Shown here piece by piece: positions 1-12,647 of a stretch of 64,000 bases of DNA (its first letter is position 1; each line of letters opens with the position of its first letter). The notes under the pieces were generated by a model, which was given only the letters and a program-made list of their open reading frames with translations, was not told where the DNA came from and searched no databases. The DNA is taken from positions 2,852,001 to 2,916,000 of the forward strand of contig JAUDYN010000001.1 of the NCBI GenBank assembly GCA_030407005.1. Direction: 5' to 3'. A program made the translations under genes and the position numbers. This stretch comes from Desarmillaria ectypa (lineage: Eukaryota; Basidiomycota; Agaricomycetes; Agaricales; Physalacriaceae).

Positions 1-1166
1 ATTGTGGAGCTGCAGGCAATGCTGATGAGATTTGCCCCAGATGCAGAAGCCTAGTACTCTGCTGCAATGGCTAGTAGAAGTGGAACCTCGAATGCCTCAA
101 GCTGATACCAGACTCCTTCTGAGGCCTGGAAAGTTCCCAAGCAAACTAAATCTGAAGAACAGGGGGAAGCTGCTAGCACTCAGGTGGTAAAGAGGGGGCA
201 TTTCAGCAGAACTACCATCGTCAAAGTACCCAATGAAGACAATGACACTGCCTTTAAACTGTGGCAAACAAAACAGTCCAGAACCAAAGCCCTGCCCGAT
301 CAGGAGGCACCAAACCTGAAGCCTTGCCCAATTGGGAAGCACCAAACTCAAAGTCCTGTCCAATTGGAAGGCACCAAACCCGAAATCCTGCCTAACAAGG
401 GGGTACCAAACTTCAAAGCCTTGCCCAAAAGGGAAGCATGTAATCACCAATGGTACAGACCATTCGGGATCGATTGGACTCTGCATGCAGTTCACAGTTC
501 CAAGAACTTGGCAGCTGCCAAAGCAGTTCTTTCTATTTGGGTTCATCCCAAGCGACTTGGAGAGATAGATGATGAGCTTGTCCAGAGCTTAAGAACTGGA
601 GAGAGTCTTGCATGAGAACAACTCTATGAACTCCACGAACTGATCCACTATGTCCGTGGTACCAAAAGCTCAGGATGAGACTTTTTGGTGGACATTCAGC
701 TCTCTCCATGCATGGGGAAGCAGATGTTGACAACCAGAGCATTGTTGGATAGTGGCTGCACAGGCAGCTCTATCAACCAAACATATGTCCAACAACATCA
801 GTTGGACATCCGAAAGGCTGCTGCCCCAATTCCAGTCTACAATGCAGATGGAACCCGCAACAAGGCTGGCGACATCACTGAATTTGTGGAACTCCAAATG
901 ACTATTGGAGACCACAGTGAACAAATCGACCTTACAGTCACTGATTTGAGTTCCAAGACCATGTACTTGGGCCACGACTGGCTTAAACGCCATAATCCTT
1001 TTGTCAACTGGAAAGTGGGGACCATGACATTTGGACGATGTCATTGCATCAAAACTCCTTTCATACTACCCAATGCAGATGAAGAAGATTGATGGGATGA
1101 AGAGCTAGAGGAAGGAGAAAGTATCCTTGCCATCAATATGCAAGAAGAAATCATCCTTCGAGCAGT
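1..1166 (+). pseudogene. Element P: Pol N-terminal region and aspartic protease, cut at both ends
   Basis: Fragment of a Ty3/gypsy Pol entering from outside the window. From about 184 it encodes the unknown pre-protease region, including the conserved stretch PFGIDWTLHAVH near 461-493. The retropepsin-like protease follows, with active-site LLDSG at about 744-758 and the later motif YLGHDWLK at about 964-987. Reading is broken by TGA at about 613 and 676 and by another at 1090, each where related copies have CGA or TGG. The linker motif NMQEEIIL at about 1137 is recognisable, then homology stops abruptly at about 1166. RT, RNase H and integrase are absent. Sequence is closest in style to elements D and F. 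Confidence 0.85.
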
Positions 1167-2454
1167 GATGTGCTTGGTAACAGCAAGTGACAAAAGAATT
1201 AGGGAATGGCAATGAACACCAATCACACTAAACCTCTTACTACTCTACACTTAATCACCAATATTGAATTCAGGCAGTTTTGAGTATGATAGAAGCACTC
1301 TGCAGACTTCAATAATCAAGTACAATTGTCTTAAAGATGTTTTATTCATTACTAGTGAGTTTATACAAAGTACTACTCATACTAGTGGGGTGGGTAAGAC
1401 ACAATTGGATAAGAGTGACTTGGTTTGAGCTACTGTGCTTGTTCTGACTGAAACTGCTTTAGACTGGTGGTGCTCTTGGCCTAAGAATAAACTATAACTC
1501 TGAGAACTTTGCTTGAACTAACTTCAAAACACTCTGGACCTTTGCAGGATACAACAGTGACTCTAATGGACTTCAATTCAATGCAATTCTATGGGTGACT
1601 TAGTGACTATTAATCACTTCATCAAGGTTAAGCACAAAAGCCTTTAATTAGGGACACCAGTTACTACCAGTGAGGGCTCAACTGCAGGGATGGCTTGCCT
1701 GGTTTGCATGAGCACCCATCCCACTACTTATATACTACTGAGACAGAACTATAAATATCATCTGGGTATAGGGTATATTGGTAATGATTTCTTGGCTAGT
1801 CATGTATAATAGTGAATAATCACACAATAGTCAGTCTAGTCTGTTTTCTTTTCAAATATTCAGTCTAGAGACTCCACAGTTGGTCTTTCCGCACCCTTGG
1901 CACAACTACATGCCCTAGTAATGCAGTTATATAGATATCCGGATATTGGTGCCTGTAACAGCTATCCGATCATAATTGAGGGTGCAGTCTGGCTCCACTA
2001 GTATTGATCATAAGAGATCTATATTGAAATAGTTGGATCTGGGCTCAAGGTTAATCCATTCCTAATTTATTTCTAAGTCCTGTTTCAAGATTGCCATGTG
2101 ACTAGTTATCCTGACTTAGGCGTTTATGCCCAGTCTGGGCTGCTAGTGACAGAACTTCATGAGATCTGTGTACTCTGCTCCTGGTTTTTGTGTGCTAGTA
2201 GCATCCTTCATTTGCTAGTGGCTGTATTTCACTTAGTCCTGCTAGCATTTGAGTTACTAGTCTGACCAGCTGGTAGATTTAACCCACTAATGGTGTTGCA
2301 TCTAAGTCCTGGCTCTACCAGTTGCTTACTGCTTTTAACTATCAGCTCAAAGCCTCAGCTATAGTCCTCTATGTATCACTAGTATAGGATAGATGTGCAA
2401 TAGTATTGTTACAAAATCGCAAAATCTAGGTGTGAACACATGAACACATAGACA
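1167..2454. other. Unassigned AT-rich DNA with no supported gene
   Basis: This stretch begins where element P homology ends and finishes near the truncated ORF1 of element Q. No reading frame has recognisable protein similarity. It contains several ACTAGT words and TATA-like stretches (for example near 1730). It begins with TG and has GAACACA near the right end, so a solo LTR or non-autonomous element is possible, but I found no convincing target duplication or internal repeat. It resembles none of the other LTRs in this window. Confidence 0.5.
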
Positions 2455-2656
2455 GCGTATCACCGGATGACATGGAGAGGATGTCAGAGGAGCAAGAGGA
2501 AAGTTGGGGTTATGGGTTTCTTTGTTAGCATAAGCACACCCTGATATCTTCTTCATAAGCTAGTATAAAGAGGGTGGTGAATATCACCAAAAGTATTACA
2601 CTGCTGATGATGGTGCTGAGAGTAATGCTTTATTGGTTTTTTCATTCTTCTAGCAT
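2455..2656 (-). pseudogene. Element Q: start of ORF1 (membrane-anchor protein), truncated
   Basis: Minus-strand ATG at 2656 opens a frame beginning MLEE, followed after two stops by a strongly hydrophobic stretch (STIISSVILLVIFTTLFILA). It aligns with the N-terminal transmembrane segment of ORF1 in elements Y, X, D and F. After the acidic YEEDI motif the sequence runs a short way into the proline-rich part and is then lost near 2455. Its position 47 bases inside the primer-binding site matches other copies. Confidence 0.7.
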
Positions 2657-2702
2657 ATGTTGTTTGCTTTGTCATATCTAGCAGTGATGAAGCAGTTGAG
2701 AT

Positions 2703-2715
2703 ATCTTCCAACTAA
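2703..2715 (-). other. Element Q self-primer binding site
   Basis: The 13 bases immediately inside the 5' LTR read ATCTTCCAACTAA on the plus strand. Their exact complement TTAGTTGGAAGAT lies inside the LTR at 2848-2860, a 13/13 match. This variant differs from those of D and F, yet both of its partners agree. Confidence 0.7.
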
Positions 2716-3149
2716 TGTTAGGACCTCACTTTCATATGATCTTGGGATCAAGCAAAACTCTTAGGCTGTCTCATGTTCAGACAATCACCTATAATAAGAG
2801 TGTGATATAGATCTTTGAAAGAGTGAAGAGAAGTATATTATTTAAGTTTAGTTGGAAGATGCAGAATATATACAATGAGTATCTTACTTATATACTGAAA
2901 GCTAGGAGACTAATAATAGTGTTATCTGTGTGTGTATTGTACAGGAACCATGTGGTAAGGGTGTTACTATAGTCAGATGGTGGAATTGGGGTGATAGCAT
3001 GAGTGAATTGATGGGCTTATTGATGAATGAGTGATGGAATGACAAATGGTGATAAGATGCTGGATTAGATAAGGAAAATGGAAAAATTGTAACAATAAGA
3101 TAAGATAAGATAAGATGAGATAAGGGCAAAAAAAGAAAAAATCATAACA
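2716..3149 (-). repeat. Element Q 5' LTR (434 bp)
   Basis: Minus-strand LTR with ends TGTTATGATT at 3149 and CCTAACA at 2716. It resembles the LTRs of X and Y (TCCTAACA family) and contains a run of GATAA repeats near 3100-3125. Its outer edge abuts the RT coding sequence of element R at 3150, so Q appears to have inserted into R. The rest of Q is missing to the left. Confidence 0.8.
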
Positions 3150-5631
3150 CAAACTCTTTCTCAAAGTAGAGAAATGCGAGTTTGAGATCCTGGAAACCAA
3201 GTACCTAGGCATCATCATTAGCCAGAACTCAGTATAAATGGATCCAGTCAAGATTGCAGGAATCACAGAATAGCCAATCCCAACCAAGAAAAAGGAGCTC
3301 CAATCATTCCTAGGCTTCACAAACTTCTATTGCAAGTTCATACATGACTATTCAAAAATTGTCAGACTCCTTACTCAGTTGATGGGCAATGCTGAATGGA
3401 AATGGGAGGAAGTGCAAGAACAAGTGTTCCTCACACTAAAAAAACAAATGATGGAGGATATAATCCTGGCCATCCTAACCAATGATGGAAAGTTCATGGT
3501 AGAAGCTGACTCTAGTGATGAGGCAGTCAGCACAGTACTCAGCCAACATCAAAATGGCAGATAGTGACCAGTCACATTTATGTCCAAGGCCCTAACAGTG
3601 ACTGAATACAACTATGAGATCTATGATAAAGAATTACTGGCCATTATGCTCGCCCTCAAAGAATAGTGTCACTATCTTATAGGCACAACTGAGGATATTG
3701 AAATCTGGACTGATCATTAGAATCTCCAGTACTTCTGAAAGCTCCAGAAGTTGAACTATCACCAAGTGTGATGAGTTACTAAACTGGCCAAATATCATTT
3801 TATCCTTAAATATAAGCCTGTGACTAAACAAAAAGGCTGACTTACTTAGCTGATATGATGACCATGATCAGAGCAAAGAAGATAATCACAATATCATGAT
3901 TCTCCAGCCAGAACACTTCTGTGCCCTCATCATGCCAACCATGACAGAAGAGCATTCTAAGATTCAAGATACTATGTGTCAGAAGAAACTATAGGACCAA
4001 AGCATTGCTACATCTCTTGATCACAAACATGGCATCACTCAGAAGGATGGGGTGCTGCACTATGATGGGTATATCTATATACCAAGAAAGAAGTCCTCAC
4101 ATGGTGAGATTATTGCTAAGAGCCATGACCACATCACTGCTGGCCATCCCAGTATTGTCAAAACCACAGAACTAGTTCTCTGAGAGTACTGGTGGCTGAA
4201 GCTGAAGAAAGATGTAGAAATATATGTCAAAAGGTGTGAAACATGTCAATGCACCAAGAGTAGCATGCAGGCCAAGGCTGCACTATTACACCCAAACACT
4301 ATCCCAAATGAGCCCTGGATGTATATCTCAGTTGACATGGTCACTGGACTCTCTAAATCTAATAGATATAATGCACTACTAGTAATCATTGATAGATTTT
4401 CAAAGGCAATACTTCCTGTTGTCTGTAACGAAAAGCTCTCAGCAGAAGGATGGGCACAAATACTTTGGGACCATATATACACTAAACATGGAATATCTCA
4501 AGTTGTTATTTCTGACTGAGGTCCCCAATTTGTCTCAAGGTTTATGAAGAACCTGTATTGGATGCTAAACATAATCTTAAATGCATCTATCACCTTCCAT
4601 CCACAGACTGATGGATAGACTAAATAAGTTAACCAAAATATCAAGAAGTATCTCTAAATCTTTGTAAACCACTGACAGGATGATTAGAGTAATTGGTTGC
4701 CACTTGCTAAATTCACACATAAACAACTAGATGCATTTGGCTACTGGCAAAAGTCTCTTTATAGTACTTTATGGAAGAAATCCATGACTCATACCTGACT
4801 CAATCAAGAGAACACCATTTGCAAACCTGACTACCATGAAATTCACTGAAACCATGGCACAGATCTACAAAGAAGTACATGACATGCTAAACAAAGCTGC
4901 CATATAAATAAAGGAACAGTACAACAGGAGGAAGCATCTGGCTTAAAAATATAAAGTCAGTGATAAGGTCTGGCTTAACATGAGCAATCTTTATCTTTCA
5001 AGACCCAAGAAAAAGCTTGATAACAAGTGAACAGGACCATTTGAGATACTTAAAAAGACAGGCACATTGGTGTATAAACTAAAACTACTGCCACATTGGA
5101 AGATCCACCCATGCTTCAATGAGAAACTGCTGATGCTATATATCACTCCTATATTCCCAAATCAACAACAACTGCCACTGCCTCCCAATCTCATCAACAG
5201 CCAGGAGGAGTATGAAATCAAAGAGGTGCTAGACTCACAAACTCACTGAGTACATGTCAAAAGAGGACAGCAGTCCAAAGTTATAACTGATTATTTGGTC
5301 AAGTGGACAGAGTGAACCTGGGAATATAACTCTTAGATCAGAGACACAGAGATGGAAAACATGCAGGATGCCATCAATAAGTATGAGGTAGAAGTGTGCT
5401 ACATGTGAAGACTAGACACTACCAAAATCATAACCAACTAAAAGGCCATCTCCAAAATCCTTGACCACAAATACTTGAAAATGGAGATATCACATACCTC
5501 ATACAATGAGAGAATAGAATCCAGAAATGGATCAAGAACCCAGACATGATCTGCTGGAAGGCCTTGTTGGATAAATACTGGGCCAATCAAGTCACCTCAC
5601 AGTATGACTCTCCCAAAGATGAACCTTGACA
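3150..5631 (+). pseudogene. Element R: Pol C-terminal half (RT thumb, RNase H, integrase, chromodomain)
   Basis: Starts inside RT at the KLFLKVEKCEFE motif, directly against the Q LTR, so the catalytic YLDD is gone. It continues through the RT/RNase H connection, the RNase H start VEADSSDEAVSTVLS at about 3500, the zinc-binding and core integrase (SVDMVTGLS at about 4331, VVISD at about 4503), and the chromodomain beginning EYEIKEVLDS at about 5207. Stops are frequent throughout, including one right after the second catalytic aspartate motif. The frame is otherwise colinear with X and F. This is an old, dead copy. Confidence 0.85.
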
Positions 5632-5661
5632 GTCAGGATGACAGTCTTAACAAGAGGTTAA

Positions 5662-6079
5662 TGTTATGATTTTTGCACCTATCTTATCTTATTATTAGCA
5701 CTTTCAGTTATCACTATCTCCCATAGCTATCACTGTTGCCTTACCTATATTAGACAACTTCAGCAATTGTACTGTGGCTTATGATGGTCACTCACCTAAC
5801 AGACATTTCTTATTATTTCATGCATGAACTATATGACTACTGTATCTGCATTCAGACTTCTAGTTTAGTATATAAGTAGAGTAGCTCTCACTGTATAACT
5901 CCAGCTTTAAGCTAAAGTTTATTTATACCAAACCTCCACTTTTAAAACTCAGCTAGGACTTAGCTCTTTTTCATCAGATCTGAAGGCTATAGCCACATCA
6001 CTCTAGATGATTGTCTGAATGTGAGACAGCCTGGAGAAATAGCACATATCTGCAGATCACATGGAGCTTGGGTCTAACA
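5662..6079 (+). repeat. Element R 3' LTR (418 bp)
   Basis: LTR from TGTTATGATT to GGTCTAACA, preceded by the polypurine-like AACAAGAGGTTAA at 5649-5661. A TATA-like TATATAAG lies at about 5870. It belongs to the same broad family as the X and Y LTRs. No partner 5' LTR for R is in the window. Confidence 0.8.
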
Positions 6080-6089
6080 ATTATAGATT

Positions 6090-6447
6090 ATAGACTGGTT
6101 ATCTCACCACTACTAAATAACTATGATCATTGTACTACAGCTCATAACTATCACTTGTCTAATACCTTATATTCATTGTTTCACATATTGTTATTCTATG
6201 GACCCAGCTATTATTATTAGGATTGAGACTTTAGTATATAAGTAGTATAGCTCTCACTGTATTATCTCCAGCTTTGAGCTAAAGTTATTTATACCAAACT
6301 TTCTTAAGACTTACTTCTCTCACTAAAGACTAAGCACTAGTACTTAGACTCTTAGTGACAGATCTTGAAACTTAGTGGGTGACTGTATAAATACAATACA
6401 GCCCTCTATTTATTCTTGTTTGTTATACTAGAGTTCAGGTCTAACAG
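6090..6447 (+). repeat. Older, diverged LTR copy
   Basis: This stretch repeats landmarks of the R LTR in the same order: a TATA block with GTATATAAGTAG and the following AGCTCTCACTGTAT (about 6234-6262), CCAGCTTTGAGC, then a GGTGACTG...ACAGCC block and an end reading AGGTCTAACA at about 6447. Identity is low and the left boundary is uncertain. It may be the 5' LTR of the debris that follows. Confidence 0.5.
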
Positions 6448-8373
6448 CATTTCTCAGTATACTCTTTTGAGCACTAACAGTAATCTTGATCACTATAATA
6501 ATTATTATCTATCATTGAACCTGGTATCAAAACTATTAACTTCTTATTCAACCTATTCCTATTTTCTATCAACCTGCATATTTACTCTATCCTGACAATA
6601 CAATAGAATGAATCCCAGACTGGACTGAGCAGAGTCACTTTTCCCTCCCTAAAATCCAACTCTTATTAAGTACCAACTTGATGCCAGTCAACTGCATTCT
6701 TTAACTCCTAGTCTAGTGACAAAAAGAAAGAGATATCATGGACTTTGAGTGAGAAAATAGCAGGCCTAGCCAAAATCTTTTCTCATACATTTCAGAACTC
6801 TCCACTTTCTCTCATTCTAGAACTCTCATCCTGGATGTCATTTGTGATGACAGATCATCCTTCTATCATCCCTACTTTCCAACCCTAGATTCTAATATCT
6901 TTGATAAGCTCTCTTGACACTTTATAAAAGAGTAACTATGTCTTGAATATAGATACCCATTCAGATTCTGAAATGAATCCAGCACTGGAAACTATACTTG
7001 GTATGTACATACTAAGAGAACATTATACACTGCCATCACTACTGAAACTTACTCTGACTCTGAAATAAACACTGATATTCATCTCTCTTTTTTACACATT
7101 GATATTATTCATATTCTTGACAGACATGCAATCTCTATTTCCTGAGCAACTATAGTCCTATTCCTTTATAATCTTATCACTCAAAGAGCTGTGAACAATG
7201 TGCTCAGTACTGCAGACACTCAAGTTCTTAAATCATAGGACTGACTCTAAAATACTGCTAATAACTAGGTGGCACAATACTCTGTTCTCAGTTCCTTCAA
7301 TTGTGAAGATAGTAACAGAGCTGGACAAATCTGAAGAAATCCTTTTCCAAGAGGCAGAAGATAGTCTTCTAGCTAATAACTTTAAAATAATCTAGAAATA
7401 GTGTAAAAGCTATCTGAAAGAAGATATCAGATAGCTAATCACTAAAGCTGGAAAAGAATATTATAAGACACTGAAATACTATGATTATTTACTAGCATAT
7501 AAAAGCATATAAAATTGTAGATTAAAAATCCTACTAGAAGACAATTCTCTTATGAAACAAGTACCATCCTATGAATATAGTTGAGTTGATTAAACTATAT
7601 AGAAGACTGGCATTAATACTGAAGACTCCACTAGAACAGCATAGGTACAAAATATGAATCTCAGCAGGAAGCCAGTTGTTTGCTGAAGCCAGAATCCATG
7701 CTAGCAACACTTCACTGGCACTGACACTATTATCTCCAAAACTAGTATCACCAGTATCTATATTACTAATGAGTCAGAATTCTTTGCTCCAATCCTTGCT
7801 GAGACCTCTAAGCTTTCTTCCTCACTGCAATCTTTAGGTCAATAGATTCTAAAACCTATAGATTCTAATCTCTGTGGAGATCTCAAGCTGATTATTGTTA
7901 GAGAATCAGAACTATATACTGAAGATAGAATAGATATCAATTATTTCTTTTAGCACAGTGAAATATACTTCAAGGTCTATCTGAAGTACTTTCATAATAA
8001 CACTCATAAGATCATATTCATAGTATTCTAGTTTAAAGAAAAAGCATGTAAGTGATGAAATCTACAGCATCAATGATTTTACAACACTATAAAGAGATGG
8101 TTGTTATATCCTAAGTACACTTAGCTCCAAAAGAAGATGCATGAATGTTTCTTCAAAGAACATCACCAGGAGTTAAAATAGAAGGAGTGGGGGAGACTCT
8201 GATAAGACTGTTTCTGAAGTGCTGAGGAGTTTTTTCAGAAATTTAAATAACTTATGCTAGAACTAGATCAGTTGGAGAACAATGAGAATATGCTATAAGT
8301 AGCACAATAGATGATACATAGAATAACATATAAAATAATATATGCTAGAGACAATGATGTTCCAGATATATAC
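6448..8373 (+). pseudogene. Element S: degraded retroelement debris, possibly gag
   Basis: AT-rich region after an LTR-like sequence and before the Z 3' LTR. Reading on the plus strand from about 6610 gives a protein-like but heavily interrupted sequence. It ends near 8100-8370 with a charged stretch containing KEHHQELK and LMLELDQLENNENM, reminiscent of a retrotransposon Gag helical region. No RT, protease or integrase motif is visible. Assignment as gag rests on position and composition only. It is truncated at 8373 by the incoming LTR. Confidence 0.35.
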
Positions 8374-8780
8374 TGTTATGGCCCTGTCTAACACGTGACT
8401 TGGGACATAAGCTGTATTCTCTTGGGCTGTCTCACATTCAGACAATCACCTGTTAATGAGATCAAGCTAGGTCTTTGATGTAGTGCAGTAGAAGGTGTAT
8501 GAATATAATTTAGTCAAAAGATAGAGTACAAGTGTGAAAACTACTCTACTTATATACTGAGTATACAGTGTTTATTAATAGCTGAAACAGCAAGGCAGAT
8601 GAGAAAATCTTGAGGAAGTTGGATGACTGTGATCTAATAAGAATGAACTAGGGTGACAACCATGTAGAAATAGGGTGGTTGTCAGTGAATACATCAATGC
8701 TGAGTGTCAACAATGTGAGATAAAATGTGATGTGTCATTGAGATGACTGGATAAGATAAGATAATGGAAAAATTGTAACA
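8374..8780 (-). repeat. Element Z 3' LTR (407 bp)
   Basis: Minus-strand LTR with TGTTACAATT at 8780 and GGCCATAACA at 8374. This GGCCATAACA end matches the B LTR and differs from the TCCTAACA end of the LTR at 15614-15973. The two LTRs bracketing 8374-15973 are therefore not a pair. The 5 bases outside are TATAC (8369-8373); no matching duplication was found, as expected if the Z 5' LTR is missing. Confidence 0.85.
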
Positions 8781-8796
8781 TTACCCCCTTGTTAAA

Positions 8797-8813
8797 GCAG
8801 TCATCCTGACTGC
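8797..8813 (-). other. Short hairpin between Pol stop and polypurine tract (Z)
   Basis: GCAGTCA, three-base loop, TGACTGC: a perfect 7-bp inverted repeat starting at the last base of the Pol stop codon and followed by the polypurine tract (AACAAGGGGGTAA, minus strand, 8781-8793). Confidence 0.6.
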
Positions 8814-11800
8814 TAAGGTTCTTTTTCAGGGGTGTTGGATTGTGATTTGACTTGATTGATCCAGTACTGATCAGTCAGATATTTCTATATGTCTTTGTCT
8901 GGGTTTATAATCCATTTTTGATATCCATCCTTGTGTTGAGCAAGGTATGCAATGTTGCTATTTTTGGAGTATTTGTGGTCCAGTATCTTGACCACTACTT
9001 TATTCTTGGTTACAATTTTTGGGTGGTATAAAGCTCAGTTAACATTAGCTTTGTATTCCATGATTGCTTTTATGGCATTTGTCATCTCTGTTTCTTGGAC
9101 CCAAGAGTTGTATTCTCTTGTCCATCCTTTTCATTTCACCAGGTAGTTGGTGACTTCCTTGAATGGTTGTCCCCATTTGGCATATACTTGACAAGTGTGA
9201 GAGTCCAGGACTTCTTTGATTTCATATTTCTCCTGACTGTCGATGAGATCTGGAGGAGGGGGCAGTGGTTGTTTTTGGTTTGGGAATGAGGGCACAGTAT
9301 ATGGGGCCAACAATTTCTCATTGAATCAGGAATGTATCTTCCAGTGGGGTGGTAGCTTTAGCTTGTATGCTGCCATTCCTAATTTCTTGATGATCTCAAA
9401 AGATCCTGTTCATTTGTTGTCTAGTTTTTTCTTTGGTCATGAAAGATGAAGGTTGGCCATGTCAAGCCAGATCTTATCACTGATTTGATATTCTCTGGAC
9501 ATTTGTTTTTGCTTGTCATATTGTGCCTTCATTTGTGTTGCTGCCTTTTCCAAAGTGTCATGGACTTCCTTGTGGACTTTGGCCATTGTTTCAGTGAACT
9601 CTACTGCTGCCAGATTTGTAAAACTGGTCTTTTGGATAGACTCAGGGATGAGTTAGGGATTTTGTCCATATAGAGTCATAAAATGACTTTTGCCAGTTGA
9701 TGAATGAATTCAATTATTGTGGGCAAATTCTGCAAGTAGTAACTATGCAACCCAATCTGTTTGTTGGTGATTAACAAAGATTCAGAGGTATTTTTCAACT
9801 TCCTGGTTAACCCATTCTGTCTGTCCATTGGTCTGTGGGTGATATGCAGTGGATGCATTTTGTGTGATATTCAGCATCCGATAAAGTTCATTCATGAAGA
9901 ATGATATAAATTGAGGTCCTCTATCTGAGATGACCACTTGTGGCATTCCATGTTTTGTGTAAACATGATTTTGAAGCATAAGAGCCCACCCTTCTGCAGA
10001 TAATTCTTTATAGCATGAGATAAGGATTATGTTTTTTGAAAATCAATCTATGATGATGAGTAAGGCATCATAACCTTCTGATTCTGGAAGACTGGTGACC
10101 ATGTCGACTGAAATATGGGTCCAAGAGGTATCCAGGATTGTATTGGGATGAAGAGGGGTGGCCTTTGCCTGTGTGTCATTCTTCATCCTCTGGCATGTTT
10201 TGCATCCCTTGATATAGGTTTTGATGTCTCTTTTCATCTTAGGCCACCAATATTCTCGTAGGATGAGTTCTTTGGTTTTAGTGATGCCTGGGTGTCCAGC
10301 AGTAATATGATCATAGTATTGTGCAATGATTTCACCATGGAGTGATGTATCCTGAGGAATATAGATTCATCTGTCATACCACAATACTTCATTTTCTTGT
10401 GTGATCTCTTGCTCATGGTTAAGAGATTTCTTGATCCCTTGGTCCCATTGTTTCTTTTGTTGAGTTGTGTCTCTTATATGCATTGTTTATTCTTTGGTTG
10501 TAGGCAGTATTAATGCCTGAAAATGTTCAGGTGAAAGGACAGTTACATCTAAATTGTCTTCCTTTCCTTGATCATGATTGTCTTGTTGGCTAAGCAAGTC
10601 AGCCTTCTTGTTGGCTACTCCTGCTTTGTGTTGGAGGGTGAAATAGTATTCTACTAGTTCAGTAACCCATTGAGCTTGTCAATAGTTCAACTTCTGTGGC
10701 TTGTGGAAGTATTGGAGATTTTGATGATTCGTCCAGATCTCAATGGTCTCTTTTGTGCCCATAAGGTAATGATGCCATTCTTCTAAGGCTAACATGATGG
10801 CCAGCAATTCTTTATCATAGATTTTGTAATTGCATTTGGTGGCCATCAATGCTTTGGACATAAATGTGACTGGTCTTCATTTGCTGTTCTGTTCCTGACT
10901 TAGGACTGCACCAATGGCCCCATCACTAGAGTCTGCTTCCACTCAGAATTTTCCCTCATTCAAGGGAATTATTAGAACAACATTTGTGGTTATCAACTCC
11001 TTGAGTTGTAAAAATGCTTGTTCTTGTTCTATTCCCCAGGTCCAGTCTGCCTTTCTGGTTAACTGGGTGAGGGGTTGTATGATCTTGGAGTAATTGCATA
11101 TGAATTTTTAATAGAAATTGATGAACCCTAAGAAAGACTGGAGTTTCTTCTTTTTTGTTGGTGTGGGCCATTCCACAATTCTGGCAATCTTGACAGGATC
11201 CATGCAGATTGCATTGTCACTGATGATGACTCCTAGGTATTCTGTTTCAAGTACCTTGAAACTCACATTTCTCTGCCTTGAGGAACAGTTTGTTTTCTTG
11301 TAGGCATTAGAGAACTTGTCAGACAATAGTCTTATGTTCTGACAGGGATTTGGTAAAAATGAGGATATCGTCCAAGTAGATGGTTACTTTTTCTCCAGCA
11401 ATTAAGTCCTTGAAAATATCATTTATCATCCACTGGAAGGTGGCTAGTGAATTTGTGAGACCAAAGAACATTACTGTGGGCTCAAAGAGTCCTTAGTTGG
11501 TTCTAAATGCAGCTTTTTCTTCATCTCCTTCTTTAATGTGGATATTGTTATATCCCCATCGAACATCCAATTTTGAAAATATTTTGCTCCCCATAATTTG
11601 TCAATAAGTTCAGATATTAAGGGAAGTGGGTAACAGTTTTTTATGGTCATCTCATTGAGTTTCTGATAATCTTGGATAGGACATAGAGAACCATCCTTTT
11701 TCTTGATGAAGAAAAAAAAAGAAGTGAAAGAGGATTTGGAGGATTGAATTTGCCCTGAATCAAGATTTTCATCAAGGAATTTATTCAATTGCTCTTGCTC

Positions 11801-12643
11801 ATTTCAGTTGAGTGGATAGACTTTACAGTCTAGGGTGGATTTAGCATTGGGGATCAGCTTGATGGCATGATCCCAGGGTTTTTGATCTGGTAATTTGTCA
11901 AAGCTTTCCTTTGAGAACAAGTCTCTAAAGCTCTGATACTGAGGAGGCATGAGCTCCTCGAACATCTTCTTGGGTTTCTCTGCATTTGTGGCTGCCACCA
12001 ATTCATTGGCATGGTGTATAGCTTGGAGTATGATTTCTTCTTGCATATTTACTGCAAGGATGGTTTCTCCTTCTTCCAGCTCTTCATCCTATCTGTCTTC
12101 TTCATCTGAGTCAGGAAGAGTAAAATGATTTTTGATACAATAACATTGTCCAAATGTCATTGTTTCTGATTTCCAGTTAACCAGTGGGTTATGGTGTTTA
12201 AGCCAGTCATAGCCTAAATATATTATTTTGGAGCCCAAGTCTGTGACTGTGAGGTCAATTTGTTTGACATGGTCTCCAATGGTCATTTGGAGTTTCATGA
12301 ATTCAGTTACATCTCCTGCTTTGTTATGGGTTCTATCAGCATTGTAGATGGGAATTGGAGCAGTGGCTTTCCTGGTATCCAGCTGATATTGTTGGACATA
12401 GGTTTGATTGATAGAGCTGCCAGTGCAACCACTATCCAACAATGCACAGGTCATCAGGATTTTCTTCCCAGTACAGGGAGTGAGTTGAACATTCATCAAA
12501 AAGTCTCCTCCAGAACTTTTGATTCCTCAGATATACTGAATCAGTTTATGAAGTTTATAGAGTTGCTCATGTGCAGCACTCTCTTCAGTGTTCAGGCTCT
12601 GAATGAGCTTATCAGTCATCTCTCTAAGTCTCTTGGGATGAAC
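8813..12643 (-). pseudogene. Element Z: Pol from protease to chromodomain
   Basis: Minus-strand Pol ending in a TAG at 8815-8813. In translation order: protease with LLDSGCTGSS (ORF 12499-12089), linker, RT with YLDD at 11378-11367, RNase H, integrase zinc-binding and core (SVDMVTSLPESEGY at about 10120, VVISDRGPQF at about 9932, QTEWVNQEVEKYL at about 9800), and chromodomain (EKYEIKEVLDS at about 9220). The tail includes the ENEV/YQ region up to about 8830. Several stops and small frameshifts break it. Its N-terminal side joins element Y at 12643-12647; the matching gag half lies at 37251-40929 on the plus strand. Confidence 0.85.
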
Positions 12644-12647
12644 CCAC
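12643..12647. other. Left inversion breakpoint (Y protease joined to Z pre-protease)
   Basis: Read on the minus strand, Y sequence GGATAGTGG (protease LLDSG) runs straight into GTTCATCCC, which belongs upstream of the protease (W-V/I-HPK region) in every intact copy. The protease N-terminus is consequently present twice in a row, at about 12700-12647 and about 12499-12440. The reciprocal join is at 40926-40930. Confidence 0.8.

Noticed and set aside
1161..2690. AGCAGTGATG at 1161-1170 and near 2681 as a target duplication around the unassigned block
   Set aside because: The second occurrence is native to the leader of Q-type elements (also in Y), so it is not created by an insertion.
1..6079. 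P and R as one element split by Q
   Set aside because: P carries few stops while R is heavily decayed, and about 730 bases of linker and RT are missing between them; separate copies are simpler, though not excluded.
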